From Roridomyces roridus (taxonomy: Eukaryota; Basidiomycota; Agaricomycetes; Agaricales; Mycenaceae), in the NCBI GenBank assembly GCA_029378245.1, contig JARKIF010000005.1, positions 2,666,001-2,730,000 on the forward strand: a DNA stretch of 64,000 nt, read 5' to 3'. Under the pieces are notes generated by a model that was given only the letters and a program-made list of their open reading frames with translations, made no database searches and was not told where the DNA came from. Positions 1 through 10,882 of the stretch are shown in pieces (the first letter of the stretch is position 1; each line of letters starts with the position of its first letter). The position numbers were made by a program, and so were the translations under genes.

Positions 1-1604
1 CATTCCCATACCACCTGCACCGCCGCCAACAGGCCCAACGCCCCTCTTGGTATGCAAATTCTTCTTGGCCATCTCCGCCTTCAAGACAGCACCCTTGTCG
101 ATATCAACCCTCCTGCCCTGCAACACATCCCGTGCGCCCAGCGCTTCCTCCCTCGTACGGAACTTGGCGAAACCGATGATCTGCTTGCGGGGCACAGCAG
201 GATTACCGCCGAGGGCAAATTGGGATTGTTGCTGCTGGGAGGCAGGCTGGTTGTCGGGGTCTGAGGGAGCGGAAGGCGCTGCTGGCCACGAGGCGATGCC
301 ATCTCGCCCTGCATCAACGACAACGCCACCTTGATTGACGGTGACGAGGTTATACGGGTCGTTCGAGCCGGCATAGGCGTTATATCCGCCTCGTTGGCCG
401 GTGGATTGGGATGCAGAAAGCGGGAGCCCATACGCGGTGTACTCCTTGTTGGGAATCTTCAGAGTCGCCGCTTCGAAGCCAGGCGAGAAGGTGAACATGT
501 TTTGGAACTCTCGTTCCTGAGAATTAGTCAGTATTGTGGCCGAGAGAAATTGTGGGCGCCAATATCCAAAATTTAATTCAAGTCCACGTATGAACACGTT
601 GACTGGGGTGGCACGGGTAGATTGTGGCCGCCACGAGCGCAAAATGTGCACAAATCGGTGCGCGGGGGACGGAGACTGGACATAGGCGCCCTTGACAACG
701 ACTGACTCACCTGCATATCCTCCGGAAATCCGACCACGAAAATTGTGGAAATGTCCTCCTGCATGCTACCCATGGGTCCCATCATCGCCGGCGGAGGGAG
801 AGAGCCACCGTTCATGGGGAGGTTGGCAGGGACGTGGGGCCCATATGGGGTCTGCGAGTGCATGACGCCGGAGCCGTTGATATACGGTGCCGCGTAGCCA
901 TTGAGCTTCTGTTGTGGTTGTTGGGGCTGTTGCGACTGGGGCTGTTGTGGTGGAGGGTAGTCGAGTGGGTAGATCGAGTTTGACGGTTTAAAGTCGAAAC
1001 TCGCGCGAGGGTCGAATGGCTGAAGGACGGGGGACGTGAGCGTGTAAGAGTCCTGTCCGGATGGGTAGAATTGGTTTGCAGTCGCAGAGGGTGGCTCGCG
1101 GTATGTTGGGCGCTGGGGAGGGCGCGTGGCATTGGCGAATGAGCTGAACGACGCGCGAGGGTAGAAACCGGGCATTTTGGAGGCGAGGGGGTCGGTAGGG
1201 TTATGGTAGGGTAGGGTGGGCGAGGCGATGTCGTCGTCGTCGGAGGCAGAGGAAGGCACGGGCTCTGCGTCGGCCTGTGCGTCGAGTTGGTCGAGAAGGG
1301 ACTTGTTGAGGAAGCCCTCGTCGGGTTGGGTCGGGGTGAGGGTGGGGAAGGGCATGGAAGTGTCGGCGACGGGGTGAATGCCGAACGGGAATGTGCCCGG
1401 CGATGGTTCGGAGCGGGGTAAGTAATAGCAAAAGGGGGCGCGATTGGAGAAGAAGATGGATCGTGACTTGTTTGTGAGCATCAACAAACCCAGACCCGTC
1501 TCACGCACAGACCTGTTGCCTTTTTTGGTAAGGTGGCGGTGCACAAAGGGACCTGGGGAGCATCCCCGGCCAAGCAGCGAGGACGCACCATTGTCTGAGC
1601 CCAT
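1..1604 (-). CDS. Whi3/Scw1-like RRM RNA-binding protein (3' end outside window)
   Basis: The long N-terminal part is low complexity (Pro, Gln, Ser rich). It leads into an RNA recognition motif whose RNP2-like strand (IFVVGF) lies just before an intron at about 517-710 (donor GTGAGT, acceptor CTCAG). The downstream exon 1-516 carries the rest of the RRM, including an RNP1-like strand (IIGFAKF) and the helix with REEALGARDVLQGR. A single RRM after a long disordered stretch is the architecture of yeast Whi3 and S. pombe Scw1, which bind mRNA in cell-size, cell-cycle or cell-wall control. The role here is inferred from that. The frame is open from 1604, but a Met at 1355 (MPFPTL) looks a more natural start because the codons between do not look protein-like. 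The C-terminus lies beyond position 1. Confidence 0.75.
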
Positions 1605-3143
1605 CGAGTCCCTGTCGTCTCATATTCCTTTGTCCTCATTCTCCCTTGTCCTTGTCACCGGTCGGTTCCCGCTTTACACCGCGGGAGCCACTTGTCCTCG
1701 TTGCCCCTGGACAGAAGCCCTTGTCTAGCCCTCGGACGAGCGCAGGCGTCGCTCCGAGCGTCGAAGAGGAAGAGGGGAGGGTGCAGAGAGCATCGCAGGG
1801 AAAAGAGTGTAGAAGACTCGGATTCAGAGCTAGTCACCAGCGTGACCCATCATTGCCACACACGCCTTGATTGCCACAAAATGTGCAATCCGAGACATGC
1901 GTGTTCACAGCCCCGTTCTGCATTGTTCTCGCTAAGATTCATTCATTTTACATTCATTCTCAATTTAGTACATTGTTCGTCGCGTCCATTGTCCTCTGTC
2001 GCGTCTGAACGCGTCCTCTCCACCTCCTACGCGTCCAAGACATTCATCAGATACCACCACGCGTCGATTCCTACCAGACTTCTCCAGCCAACTGTTTTTC
2101 GCCAAGCGCTACTCGTGTTCGACGCGTTGAGATGCAATCAAAGTCGACGGGTGGAAATTAAACCAGGCGCGACCTTTGTTCGAATATGAGGTGCAAATAC
2201 AATGCAAGGTGCCAAAGAGGGTCGGGCCTGCATCCGAGCCGCTCGCGCGGCATGTAAGCATTTCAATGCAGATGAGTATGGCGGAATCGGAATCAAATGT
2301 CGGGTATGACGGCGCCCATATAACCGTTACTCCCGAAAAGTCGGAATTCCAGTCGGGATTGAGCTTTGGAGGAGCGAATTGAGGTGATGTGTCGAGTGGG
2401 TAGACTGGTCTTGGGGCCAGTCGGCCAACTTGTCTTGAAATATTTCTTGCCAAATTCAGTACTGTCTTCTTGAAAACGAGCAGCCAAAGGCGGCAGCAGG
2501 CAGCGAAAGAGAGTGGAGGCGAGCCCTACACGAGACGGCCTGGGCACTACATAAGACGCAAATGAGAGACATGACACATGGTCTGAGGCCTGGGTGCCCG
2601 GTACGATATTAGGAGAAATTTCCAGTGACGAGAGATGCACCGCGTGTTCATGTCGACGTGAAAGACAAAGGTCCGGGACTAGAGAGGGAAGTCGAAGGAG
2701 GTTCTTGGGTAGCCAAGGGTAAGTATGTCCTCCGGACGTAGAAAGTCTTCAGGCTCCTTCCGCTGCTCCAGCACTGAGAAGACGAACGAACGTTCCAGCA
2801 CGGCGACTCGCCGTTCTTTGGGCAAAGTCCGGACGGTCCCGTCTCAACAGGTGGCGCCACAACTCTGGTCGTTGGGTTCTTCAAAGTGACTCTTTGCGCC
2901 GAGGAAACTTGCAGAAGAGGTTTGGAAAAGGTGCAGTGAGGTTAGCCTGCGAGTGAGAAAGTGGAGCCAGGTATTCGGATTCGTGGGGGCGGGTGACAGA
3001 TTCATCTGTTTGGAAAGCCGTCGGGTGACTCCGGTAGCTTGCAAAGGTCAGAAAACTCGAGGCGCAGTCGTTGTGGTCCTGGATCAAGTCATCACGCCTT
3101 TGTTTGTCCCACCAACAACGCGCTCACCGTCTTCATCTCCACC
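1605..3143. other. Intergenic region between divergent RRM gene and centrin
   Basis: About 1.5 kb between two divergently transcribed genes. It holds only overlapping unlikely frames and pyrimidine-rich stretches around 1620-1730 and 1990-2100. It presumably contains both promoters and 5' leaders. I recognise no RNA gene or conserved protein in it. Confidence 0.5.
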
Positions 3144-3757
3144 ATGTACCCCTCCTCCGCCGCTCAAAAAGCCAAACGCCGCACCCAAACTCGTCCCGAA
3201 CTCACCGACGAGCAAAAGCAAGAGATCAAAGAAGCCTTTGAGCTCTTTGACACGGACAAGGACGGCGCCGTCGACTACCACGAGCTCAAAGTCGCCATGC
3301 GCGCGCTCGGGTTCGACTTGAAGAAGGCTGAGGTGCTCAAGATCTTACGAGACCATGACAAGTCGGGCCATGGGCTGATGGATTTCACGGATTTTGCAAA
3401 GATCAGTGCGTCGAGTCGTCTTGCTGCTGCATAAGAGGAGTACTCACCGCGTTGCCACCATAGTGAGCGAGCGGATACTCGCTCGTGACCCCATGGAGGA
3501 GATTCGGCGCGCGTTCCAGCTATTCGACGATGACAACACGGGAAAGATCTCGCTGCGCAACTTGCGGCGTGTGGCCAAGGAAATCGGGGACAGGCTTGAA
3601 GAAGACGAGTTGTAAGCACCCGCTGCGTGCCCTCCTCTTACGCTTCGCTAACACCACGTCGCGCAGACAAGCCATGATAGACGAATTCGACCTCGACCAA
3701 GATGGCGAGATTAACGAGCAGGAATTCTTCGCTATAATGACGGAGAATATAGATTGA
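3144..3757 (+). CDS. CDC31: Centrin (Cdc31-type EF-hand protein)
   Basis: Three exons (3144-3405, 3464-3611, 3667-3757) join in frame to a 166-residue protein. Introns are 58 and 55 nt with GTGCGT and GTAAGC donors. There are four EF-hands. EF1 (residues about 36-47, D-x-D-x-D-G...E) and EF4 ([12 protein letters not shown]) have complete calcium ligands. EF2 and EF3 lack the acidic residue at loop position 12 and are probably weak or silent sites. The central linker ([12 protein letters not shown]) and overall length are those of centrins, which work in spindle pole body duplication and, as Cdc31, in mRNA export (TREX-2). The start at 3144 follows ACC and gives the usual short basic N-terminus before the conserved [13 protein letters not shown]. 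Calmodulin is excluded by the longer N-terminus and centrin-type linker. Confidence 0.95.
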
Positions 3758-4139
3758 GTTGTCGAGTCGGGGTGCGTCTGACACACTCTGCTGGTCCACG
3801 CAGCTGCTCACGCCTCACGTTTTAGGCCATTTTTCTCTCTTTAAGTTATACGTTTTCGCACTGCTGTTTCTCGCCTCCATTGTAATATACGCATCTTGCA
3901 AACGTCTCATTCCCGTGTCCGCTCGCTTTGGGAGCGTGAGCGCGAACGATGTGCTACTCGCCCTGCACCGACTCCTGGCTGCTCGTTGATTGTGGTCATT
4001 CTTCAAATTGCAAGAACAGTACTACTCGAAGGTCGTTCACTCGTTTGTGTGCTCCTCCACAGAGGAGCGGTATCCTGTCGTGCGTCGACTGATTTCCCCC
4101 TCTGGATGTGTTATCGGTTCGATCCACGCTGGTGCCAGT

Positions 4140-4253
4140 GCCTAGTCTGTATTTCCCCTCGTCGGGTGGGGGTGTATTATCGGGCTAGCCACGTTCCTCC
4201 CTGCCTAGCTCCTATTCCCCCTCGTCGGGTGAGGGTGTGCTATGGGGCTAGCC
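4140..4253 (+). repeat. Imperfect tandem repeat, two ~51-bp units
   Basis: Units at 4140-4190 and 4203-4253 share the core CCCTCGTCGGGTG then GGGTGT and end in the palindromic GGGCTAGCC. They differ at roughly ten positions. The repeat is non-coding and its function is unknown. Confidence 0.75.
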
Positions 4254-4275
4254 AGGTAGTAGGAACACCCGGAGT

Positions 4276-4373
4276 ATGCGGACGGCTGCCACGAGAGTGG
4301 AACAGCGGCTAGTTGCCTCCACTGGCTGATGCAGACGGCTACCACCAAGGTGGAATAGCGACCAGTTGCCTTC
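4276..4373 (+). repeat. Imperfect tandem repeat, two ~45-bp units
   Basis: Units at about 4276-4320 and 4329-4373 share the skeleton ATGC-GACGGCT-CCAC-GGTGGAA-AGCG-AGTTGCCT. They lie immediately after the 51-bp repeat pair, so this intergenic DNA has been duplicated locally twice. Confidence 0.7.
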
Positions 4374-4623
4374 CTTTTGTTTGACTCTTTGAGAAATAAA
4401 TATCTTTTCACGCATCCTAGTCGCAATATCGAGGCCGCTAGGCAAAAATTGCCTAAATGGGCAGCAGGCGTAGTGGACGAAAAAGGAAATTTGTTTACAT
4501 AACACAAGCTCTCCTTGAATCCCGTGTCTTCTGTCGCAGTACATGTGAACGCACGCTGGGTAACATGTGTTTTTGAGTCCAACGCAAAAACCCCAAATGC
4601 AAAAAAGACTCACGCAACGAAAT

Positions 4624-6057
4624 TCAGAGAAGGCGTACTTTCCCGACGCGGATAATCGTCCCTGCCTGAGCCAATTGACCCAAAGAGTGGCAACTTTTAT
4701 CCGTCCCATTGGTCATCAACTTCCACTCCGAAAGAAAAGCGCGGCATCCCTTGCGGAAACAGATCCGAAATGACTGCAAGTGAGAGGATCGAGCGACCAA
4801 GCTCTCGAGCAAGAAATCACAGGACAGTGACTCCGCGTCCTTGACGATGAGTGATTTGAGCCGTAGCAGCGGCATCGGAGAATCTTTGCTGAGAATCATC
4901 ACCAAGAATCTCCGGGACGCCGGCCACACATCGAGATGTTCGAGAGTATCGTCCAACTGACTCAAACACTCCATCCATTCATCATAATTCGCGTCAAAAT
5001 CGTGGACATAGACCGCCAAAGTGCGAAGCTGCGCCCCTGAGCGATCCAGAAACTCGGAGAGTGAGGCTGGTTCTGTTGCCGCCACTTTTTTAATATCCAA
5101 TGTCCGCAGTTTGGGTAGGGTCAGGTGTGGAAGCACGTCCATGGCGCTATCCGGGGAATAGCAGGAGTCCAAGACACGAAGTGACTGGAGACACGTATGG
5201 GTGATCACGGACGACGGGGGAGGGTAACTCTCGGGCACGTAGCATGCGACCTCGATGAGATTAGGAGCGAAAGCGAAAAGCTGCAAATCACCCAATGGGC
5301 CTTCGAATTTCGTCAATTGATGCATGGGAAACGCATAGTGGGATAGATCGGTGACGTCTTCCAGGATTAATTCACTGAACTGAGGTGCACTCTTGAATAT
5401 CTTGACTGGATTCTCGACGCCGAGAGACCAGTGGCCACCGTCGATGAGTGCGTGCCGGAGTATGGGGAAGTCGACCGTGTCCAGCGCCAGTTTGTGAATG
5501 TCCACTTGACTGGAATACAATTCCAGGTGTGCGATGTGATGAGCGTAGAGATGGATTATGTCTCGAACCCTTGCAATCGGGAAAAGAACATCCAAGTCGA
5601 GTTCGTCCTCGTTGCTGTCCGTCGTGATTATGAACGATAGCGGTCGCTGGCGTGCGCGTCCCACCCACAGATGTATAAACTCCTCGACTTGGCCTGTCGC
5701 AAAAGCCGCATCTGACTTGGGGATGAGGTCAAACCGCAGCCGCAACGTCGACCACAGAGCCGGCGTTGCGAGTGCGATCTCTCTCCAAGCACGGCAGACA
5801 GCCAAGAAGACGGCCGGCGGAGCTTTTAATCCCATCAATGGTCCGCGATTGGGCAGATTTTCGAAAGATGGAAGACAGTGGGTGAATATCTGGATTGTGA
5901 TTTCCACAGGTAGGGTCAAGACGGGAAACGTCGCGATTTTGTGCGGCCGCTGTTGCACGGCAACTTTTATAGGTGCGGCGACGACGTGAGCATGCTTGGG
6001 ACTGCAGATTTGCGCGTCCACTTGTGTGAGTTTTGTGCGTAGGTCTGATGTGGACAT
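4624..6057 (-). CDS. F-box-like protein, family A
   Basis: A single uninterrupted frame of 477 codons. Residues about 46-95 form an F-box-like domain (LPVEITIQIF...VCRAWREIALATPALWSTL), the segment that would bind Skp1 in an SCF ubiquitin ligase. The rest is leucine-rich with the irregular repeats usual in basidiomycete F-box/LRR proteins, presumably the substrate-binding part. A close relative sits at about 38.3-39.8 kb, with the same N-terminal basic/coiled segment and the same F-box wording. No substrate can be inferred. The start at 6057 matches the N-terminus of the relative. Confidence 0.8.
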   Translation of the reverse strand: MSTSDLRTKLTQVDAQICSPKHAHVVAAPIKVAVQQRPHKIATFPVLTLPVEITIQIFTHCLPSFENLPNRGPLMGLKAPPAVFLAVCRAWREIALATPALWSTLRLRFDLIPKSDAAFATGQVEEFIHLWVGRARQRPLSFIITTDSNEDELDLDVLFPIARVRDIIHLYAHHIAHLELYSSQVDIHKLALDTVDFPILRHALIDGGHWSLGVENPVKIFKSAPQFSELILEDVTDLSHYAFPMHQLTKFEGPLGDLQLFAFAPNLIEVACYVPESYPPPSSVITHTCLQSLRVLDSCYSPDSAMDVLPHLTLPKLRTLDIKKVAATEPASLSEFLDRSGAQLRTLAVYVHDFDANYDEWMECLSQLDDTLEHLDVWPASRRFLVMILSKDSPMPLLRLKSLIVKDAESLSCDFLLESLVARSSHLQSFRICFRKGCRAFLSEWKLMTNGTDKSCHSLGQLAQAGTIIRVGKVRLL

Positions 6058-6143
6058 TAGTGGTGAAGGTTGAGAACAAGTCTTTGATGCCGATTTTCAC
6101 AGCTTGATAACAAATTCCTTTGAAACAGTAGACTAGTACTACA

Positions 6144-7405
6144 CTAATACAGCCTCGAAGCGCCAATGCTGCCACCCCAACCACTGGTAAGGCTGCGGTC
6201 CCATGCATATTCAGCCGCGAAACATATGTCCATACCCTCCCTTCTCAACGCAGCCACGGTCGATTTTTCAGGCTCCTCCAACGCGTCCAGCGATCTCTTG
6301 AAAGTGAGTGACACGGTCTTCAGCGGCCGGAAGAGCTTTCCCCCAACCAGCATCCTTACCAAGGGTGGATACGACGCCAAGCAAAGGGCCTCGAGTTTTG
6401 GGAGAAATGCCTCGTCGGTTTCCAAGGCTTCCATAACGGCCATCACTATATGCGAGTGGGATTGCTGCAGGGTTTCGAGATGGGTTAAGGACGATAAAGA
6501 GCGGAGAGATTTGATGATTGGCAAGGTATCTGCATCTCCGGCGATGCCAGACAACTTTAGATGCAGTACACGGATAGAGGGAAATCGTGATCCGAGGGGA
6601 GGCAGCTGGAAGGTATCGGTGGCAGTCCATCGCAATTCATGCAGTCCTGGCAACCGCAATTGGCAAAGGAAATGCGAATCGTTCCGGCCGCTGCGAAGAG
6701 AGAGGGACTGGAGATTGGGAAGCGGGGGGATTTTCATTACTGTTGGGTTTCGTCGATGAGAGTACAACACTGGAGGGATGGTGCCAATCGCAAGACTTGT
6801 AAACAATCATGCTGGCTATAGCCAAAGCATTCGAACGTGGTCAATTGAGCCCAGGGAAACTGCGATTGAACGAGTAGCGAAGGCAGCGAATGTCCTCGGG
6901 TGCAGAGTTCGCTGAGCTGCGGTGCACATGCGAAGAGGTCAACGTTTGCCAATTTTGTATCGTCGACATCGTTCCAGTTGTAGTCCAAATAACGAAGTTT
7001 GGGGAATGCCAATCGTCCGATGCGGACAAGGTCCGAACACGGAAAATAAAGGCGCAGCCATTCGATCTGGTTTGCATGTGGGCGCAAAACACCGTCGATG
7101 GCAGTTGGAACAGCCCAGGTGTAATTGTACGCCAGGTCGAGGGCAAGAGGCAAGGAGCCAGAGCGTCCCAACCACCTTCGGAGAAAGGGTAGTCGTACGC
7201 CCAATCGGTCTATTCCCAATTGAAGAGAGCACCATAACGAGGGCGTGGAGAGCGCAACGTTGCGCCAGTGGTGTGAAATTCGAGTCAGCAGCAATGGCGC
7301 TGTTGCCGTGTAGGGCCGACGGGGCCCAGGACCTGACTCGCTGCACCATTCGAAGATGAGTGCCAAGACTTCAGGTGAAAGGGTGTGAATTGTTGCCATC
7401 GACAT
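6144..7405 (-). CDS. F-box protein, family B, with a frameshift near 6740
   Basis: The first frame (7405 to 6737) encodes an F-box (LSPEVLALIFEWC...ISHHWRNVALSTPSLW) and leucine-rich sequence. It stops at CTLIDETQQ. The homologous C-terminal half continues one frame over (from about 6745 to 6144) with LPNLQSLSLRSG, SLSSLTHLETL and AALRREGMD. The intact family B gene at 35.6 kb shows both halves as one protein, so the break is a single-base shift, not an intron. It is either a recent pseudogene or an assembly error. The upstream flank (TTGAACCACC before ATG) is shared with other family B copies. The expected role is as an SCF substrate adaptor. Confidence 0.7.
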
Positions 7406-8611
7406 GGTGGTTCAAGATCAAGAAGTGTTTGCCGAATCAAACCTGACTTGTTTGCTTTCAACCTCTTGCTCTCAACCTCTTGCTCGAAACGACAAATAGA
7501 TTCGTCGAGTCTAGAACTTCGCAGTCAGATTTTGACGCTGGACCCACCTTACTATCCGCTGGTATCCACTTGAACGCCTTCGTGGTCCTACTCTATCTTC
7601 CCTGTTGCGCGCCCTTTCCGTTCCGTCTGAACCACTCGGAGCGTCCTTTACTTGGATATGTACGCGGTTTCTCAGGCTGGCGCCACACGTGTCGCCAAGA
7701 ACGCACGCTACCTCTTCTCTAGCTCGGCAGCCTCCCACCTTCGGAATCGCTCGACGTAATTGCCCTTGTCCTCCTTCGAGACTTTGGCAGGCTGCCGCAG
7801 GGAACCGGTTTGCCTCACGAAACGTGTCTGTGGGCTCGTGAGCGTTCCTCTGCTGCGCTGGACACGCTGTCAGGACAGTTTCAAAGCAGCAAAAGGTCTA
7901 GGGCGAACCATAAGCCGTTGTCCTCGTCGCATAGCCGAATCGCCTCTTTTCAGTCGCCCATCGTTCGCCCAGCATCTAGATACTGTAACCCGTCTTTAAC
8001 CTTGCTTTAACCTGAAACTTCAAGGGTCCGCTTCCTCTGTTGTGCTTATTCCTCACTCTCACGGTCAGCCTCTCATCCTCGTCTGGTCCCGTCTGGCGAG
8101 TACCTATTTTTTGTCCATTCCATCCACGCCACTAACGAGCGTGTAATCAGGCCTTCCCTCACGCGCACAAGCCTCGGAGGCACCCTGGCCTGATCACTCT
8201 CATCCTTCCTCAGGCCCGCGCCGAGAACCTCCCCGACTGTTTTGTATTCTGTCATCTTGTGTACCATCCGAGCAATTCTCCGACTCGTACAAGATTATAT
8301 TTTATTTGCATCCGCCTGCCTGCGGCCCTCCGCGATGGTTCTAACGCCACCGGGTAGTGTCACCGCCTTCACATCGGTGCCGCGGCCACTTGAGAAGATT
8401 GAATTGAACCGCTGACGTCAAGCGAATACCGAAAATATGCCCCAGATTTTCCAACACACCGTAGTCGATTCAAGTGTCCTGGTATGTGCATAGGTATACT
8501 TACAAGTGGTTACTCTAATTTCTATAGTGTACATCCATCTTACAACCAAAGAACCCCGAATCAAGCCGAGATGGATACGGATGGTGATACAGGTAAAGAC
8601 TTGGATCGCAA
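7406..8611. other. Intergenic region, no gene seen
   Basis: About 1.2 kb without a convincing frame on either strand. The first ~100 bp carry a duplicated pyrimidine-rich phrase (CAACCTCTTGCTC, near 7458-7485) also found upstream of the F-box relic at 50.8 kb, so it is probably family B promoter DNA. A short terminal exon of the neighbouring PAPS reductase could lie at 8420-8600, but I cannot demonstrate it. Confidence 0.4.
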
Positions 8612-9481
8612 TCAGCCATTCGGTCGTATCGGAGGACGAAGAGAACAACTCACGGATTGCTCCACCTGTTCCTGCATCTTGAAATAATTCCGATGCAGCC
8701 CGCACTCGGTCTTTTCACGGCCGGCCCACCTGCCCGCGCGCTCGTCCTGCCCCTCGCCGACTTTGACAGTGGAATGCCAGTCGCCGACGCTGCGGTATCC
8801 CTGTGCGAGGAGGGCATTCCGCGGGACTTTGTATTCGTCAATGTACCACTCGACAAAGGGGAACGTCCATTCGAAGAGCGGGTTCAGCTTGAGCAAGCCG
8901 GTTTCGTCGACTTCGAGCGGCTGGAGGGAGGCGCGGTCACCGCCTTGCGTGGCGCGGCGGCCGGTGATGACGGCTTTGACAGCCAATTGGTCGTAGGCGC
9001 GTCGTGCGGGTTCGACCTGGAAAAGAATTAGAAAACAAAGAACCAAGATCATTGGATGATCGCCTACCTTGACGGCGAAATCGTATACATCCTCGCTGGT
9101 CTCCCAAAGCCGCTCGCCATAGAGCGCCTCGAATTCTTCAGGCGTCTCGCAGTCCTTGGGTTTATACACGTGTATGGGGACGTCATACCGCTTCCGTACT
9201 TCCTCGACGAGCGCGTAGGTCTCGGAGAAATGGTAGAGCGTGTCGAGGAAGATGAGCGGTGGGGGGGAGGACGTGATTTTTGAGAGCATGTCGATGGCGA
9301 CGAGGCCTGTGAGGCCGAATGCTGTTGTTTGGTAGAGACCGGGGATGGAGGCGACGCCCCATGCGAGGATCTCTTCAGGTGTTAATGTGCGGAGGTGCGC
9401 GTTGATGGCGGCGAGCTGGTCCTTTGACAGGGGCAGCTCGAGCATTTGGCTTTTGGAGGAAGATGCGGTGGAGGAGGACAT
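8612..9481 (-). CDS. MET16: Phosphoadenylyl-sulfate (PAPS) reductase
   Basis: Two exons (9481-9068 and 9016 downward) are separated by a 51-nt intron (GTAGGC...CCAG). The protein carries the N-type ATP pyrophosphatase fold of PAPS reductases: a P-loop-like region (TTAFGLTG), the FLDTLYHFSETY segment, and near the C-terminus the KTECGLH motif with the catalytic cysteine. It reduces PAPS to sulfite with thioredoxin in assimilatory sulfate reduction in the cytosol. In this copy the intron is in phase 0, 51 nt long and free of stops, so a transcript retaining it would still be translated. The last residues after MQEQVEQ may be intron read-through (a GTGAGT donor lies there), so the true C-terminus is uncertain. 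The start at 9481 gives MSSSTASSSK, typical of fungal enzymes. Confidence 0.9.
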   Translation of the reverse strand: MSSSTASSSKSQMLELPLSKDQLAAINAHLRTLTPEEILAWGVASIPGLYQTTAFGLTGLVAIDMLSKITSSPPPLIFLDTLYHFSETYALVEEVRKRYDVPIHVYKPKDCETPEEFEALYGERLWETSEDVYDFAVKVGDHPMILVLCFLILFQVEPARRAYDQLAVKAVITGRRATQGGDRASLQPLEVDETGLLKLNPLFEWTFPFVEWYIDEYKVPRNALLAQGYRSVGDWHSTVKVGEGQDERAGRWAGREKTECGLHRNYFKMQEQVEQSVSCSLRPPIRPNG

Positions 9482-9771
9482 GGTGGTGGGAGATGAGGTA
9501 TGGCGAAGCTGTCCATGAATCACACAGTTTTATGGACTATCAGTCTTTGCAAGCAACCGAAAAAAATGAGCAACGAGCACGCAATGTGATGCCATTGTAG
9601 TGAGATTGAATAGATCGGGCAAGATATTGACTAAATCCGGAAGACAAGGAATGTAAGCCTCGGCAGTTGCTGTCAGCAGATGTAAGCTTTTTAGAATCGC
9701 CGTGAGATGAGATGGAGAAGTTACATTATGGCAGAAATGTACACTGATTAATAGTCTATCGTCTCTAAAAT

Positions 9772-10542
9772 CTACTTCCGTTGCTGCTCTAAGCGCTCCT
9801 TCTCCTGCTGCGCAACGACATCCATCCATGAGTGATCCGCAACGGGCTTGAACGCAAATCAGTCCGAAGACGATGATGTCAGTGGCGGTAATTACTCACC
9901 CTGCTCGCAGTCTCCCCGAGGTTGCGATTCGTCTTGAAAGCAGCAGCTCCCAAGATGATCGCAATAGTCAATCCTTGGGCCCACATACGTGCCTGGACAA
10001 TCTTTTGCGCGGTACTTTGAAACCTGTGAGAATAAGAATAAGCACCCAACGACCAATGGGAATGTGCGAGTTATGCACCTGTCTCGCGAGATAATAGCAC
10101 CAGCTGCAGCGAGACTGAGCGCCCACCCGCCCACGATGATAGAATATTCGTGACGCTTCGCCCAGTCCGCAATTTTATCCGTTGTAGACAGACTCTCCCA
10201 TCTGGTCGTCTCTAGCACCTCCTGCGCTTGTATAAGCTGCACACCATCTCCCTCCCTATCCGACCATAAATTCAACTCAAGAAAAATAGCAGAATTACCC
10301 ACCACTGAGATTTATCATACTCCAAACCCCTCCTTTCCGCCTGAATGGACAACGCAGGCGCAGCAATCACAAGCACACCAAGAAGTTTGAGCGAAGGTGG
10401 AAGTTGGCGGTAATACGTCCATCGGCGGTGTGCATATACAGAGCCCAAGTGGCTATAGTCCCAGCAACAGCAGTACCCTCGAGTGCACCTCGTCGAGTCG
10501 CAGCAGTGTGTCCGGCAATCTGCTCGGGCTCGCTAGCTTCAT
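9772..10542 (-). CDS. RCF2: Respiratory supercomplex factor 2 (HIG1 domain), frame broken in exon 1
   Basis: Four coding segments are visible on the minus strand. The first covers GHTAATRRGALEGTAVAG and then, one frame over, RRWTYYRQLPPSLKLLGVLVI through AERRGLEYDKSQW (to about 10306). Next comes the HIG1 segment KIADWAKRHEYSIIVGGWALSLAAAGAIISRDR, then FQSTAQKIVQARMWAQGLTIAIILGAAAF, and a last exon ending EQQRK at 9772. Introns have GTGCAT and GTGAGT donors. This order matches fungal Rcf2, an inner mitochondrial membrane protein that stabilises cytochrome bc1-oxidase supercomplexes. Two single-base frame breaks (near 10432-10442 and near 10533) separate the conserved blocks and an ATG at 10542. 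The start is therefore provisional. Confidence 0.75.
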
Positions 10543-10882
10543 GGTGTGGGGAGTCCAAGGGAGTTTGAGGGGAGTCTAAGAAAGGGGAGAGAGAGACGCC
10601 GTCGAGCTTACGTCGAGGTCCTAAAAATGAATGATTTGCGCGTGGCCGGGCCAACTCGGCGCGATCGGCCATCTTTTTGAAATCCGGTTCTAGACCGTGG
10701 GTGCAGAGCCCGTTGGTCGTGTGCAACGTCGTGGTAAGCTGGCCGTGTTACTAATAATACCCAGGAACGCCCATCAAAAACATGCCTTTTTATTCCAGCA
10801 CAATACAAGTCATGTACCTACGAAACTACTTATAATATAACAGACAGAGAGAGCTATGCATTATCAAGAGACAAAGGAAACA

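Larger units (their letters stand above)
3758..4623. other. Intergenic region with two small tandem duplications
   Basis: No gene is seen. The stretch contains two imperfect tandem repeats (described separately) and AT-richer sequence toward 4400-4500. Confidence 0.5.

Noticed and set aside
2953..3321. Alternative frame overlapping the centrin start
   Set aside because: The centrin frame shows clear EF-hands and splicing, and the alternative is a Pro/Ser-rich shadow.
4110..4130. GGTTCGATCC, tRNA B-box-like
   Set aside because: The stem around the loop does not pair and there is no upstream D-arm. It is chance similarity next to the tandem repeats.
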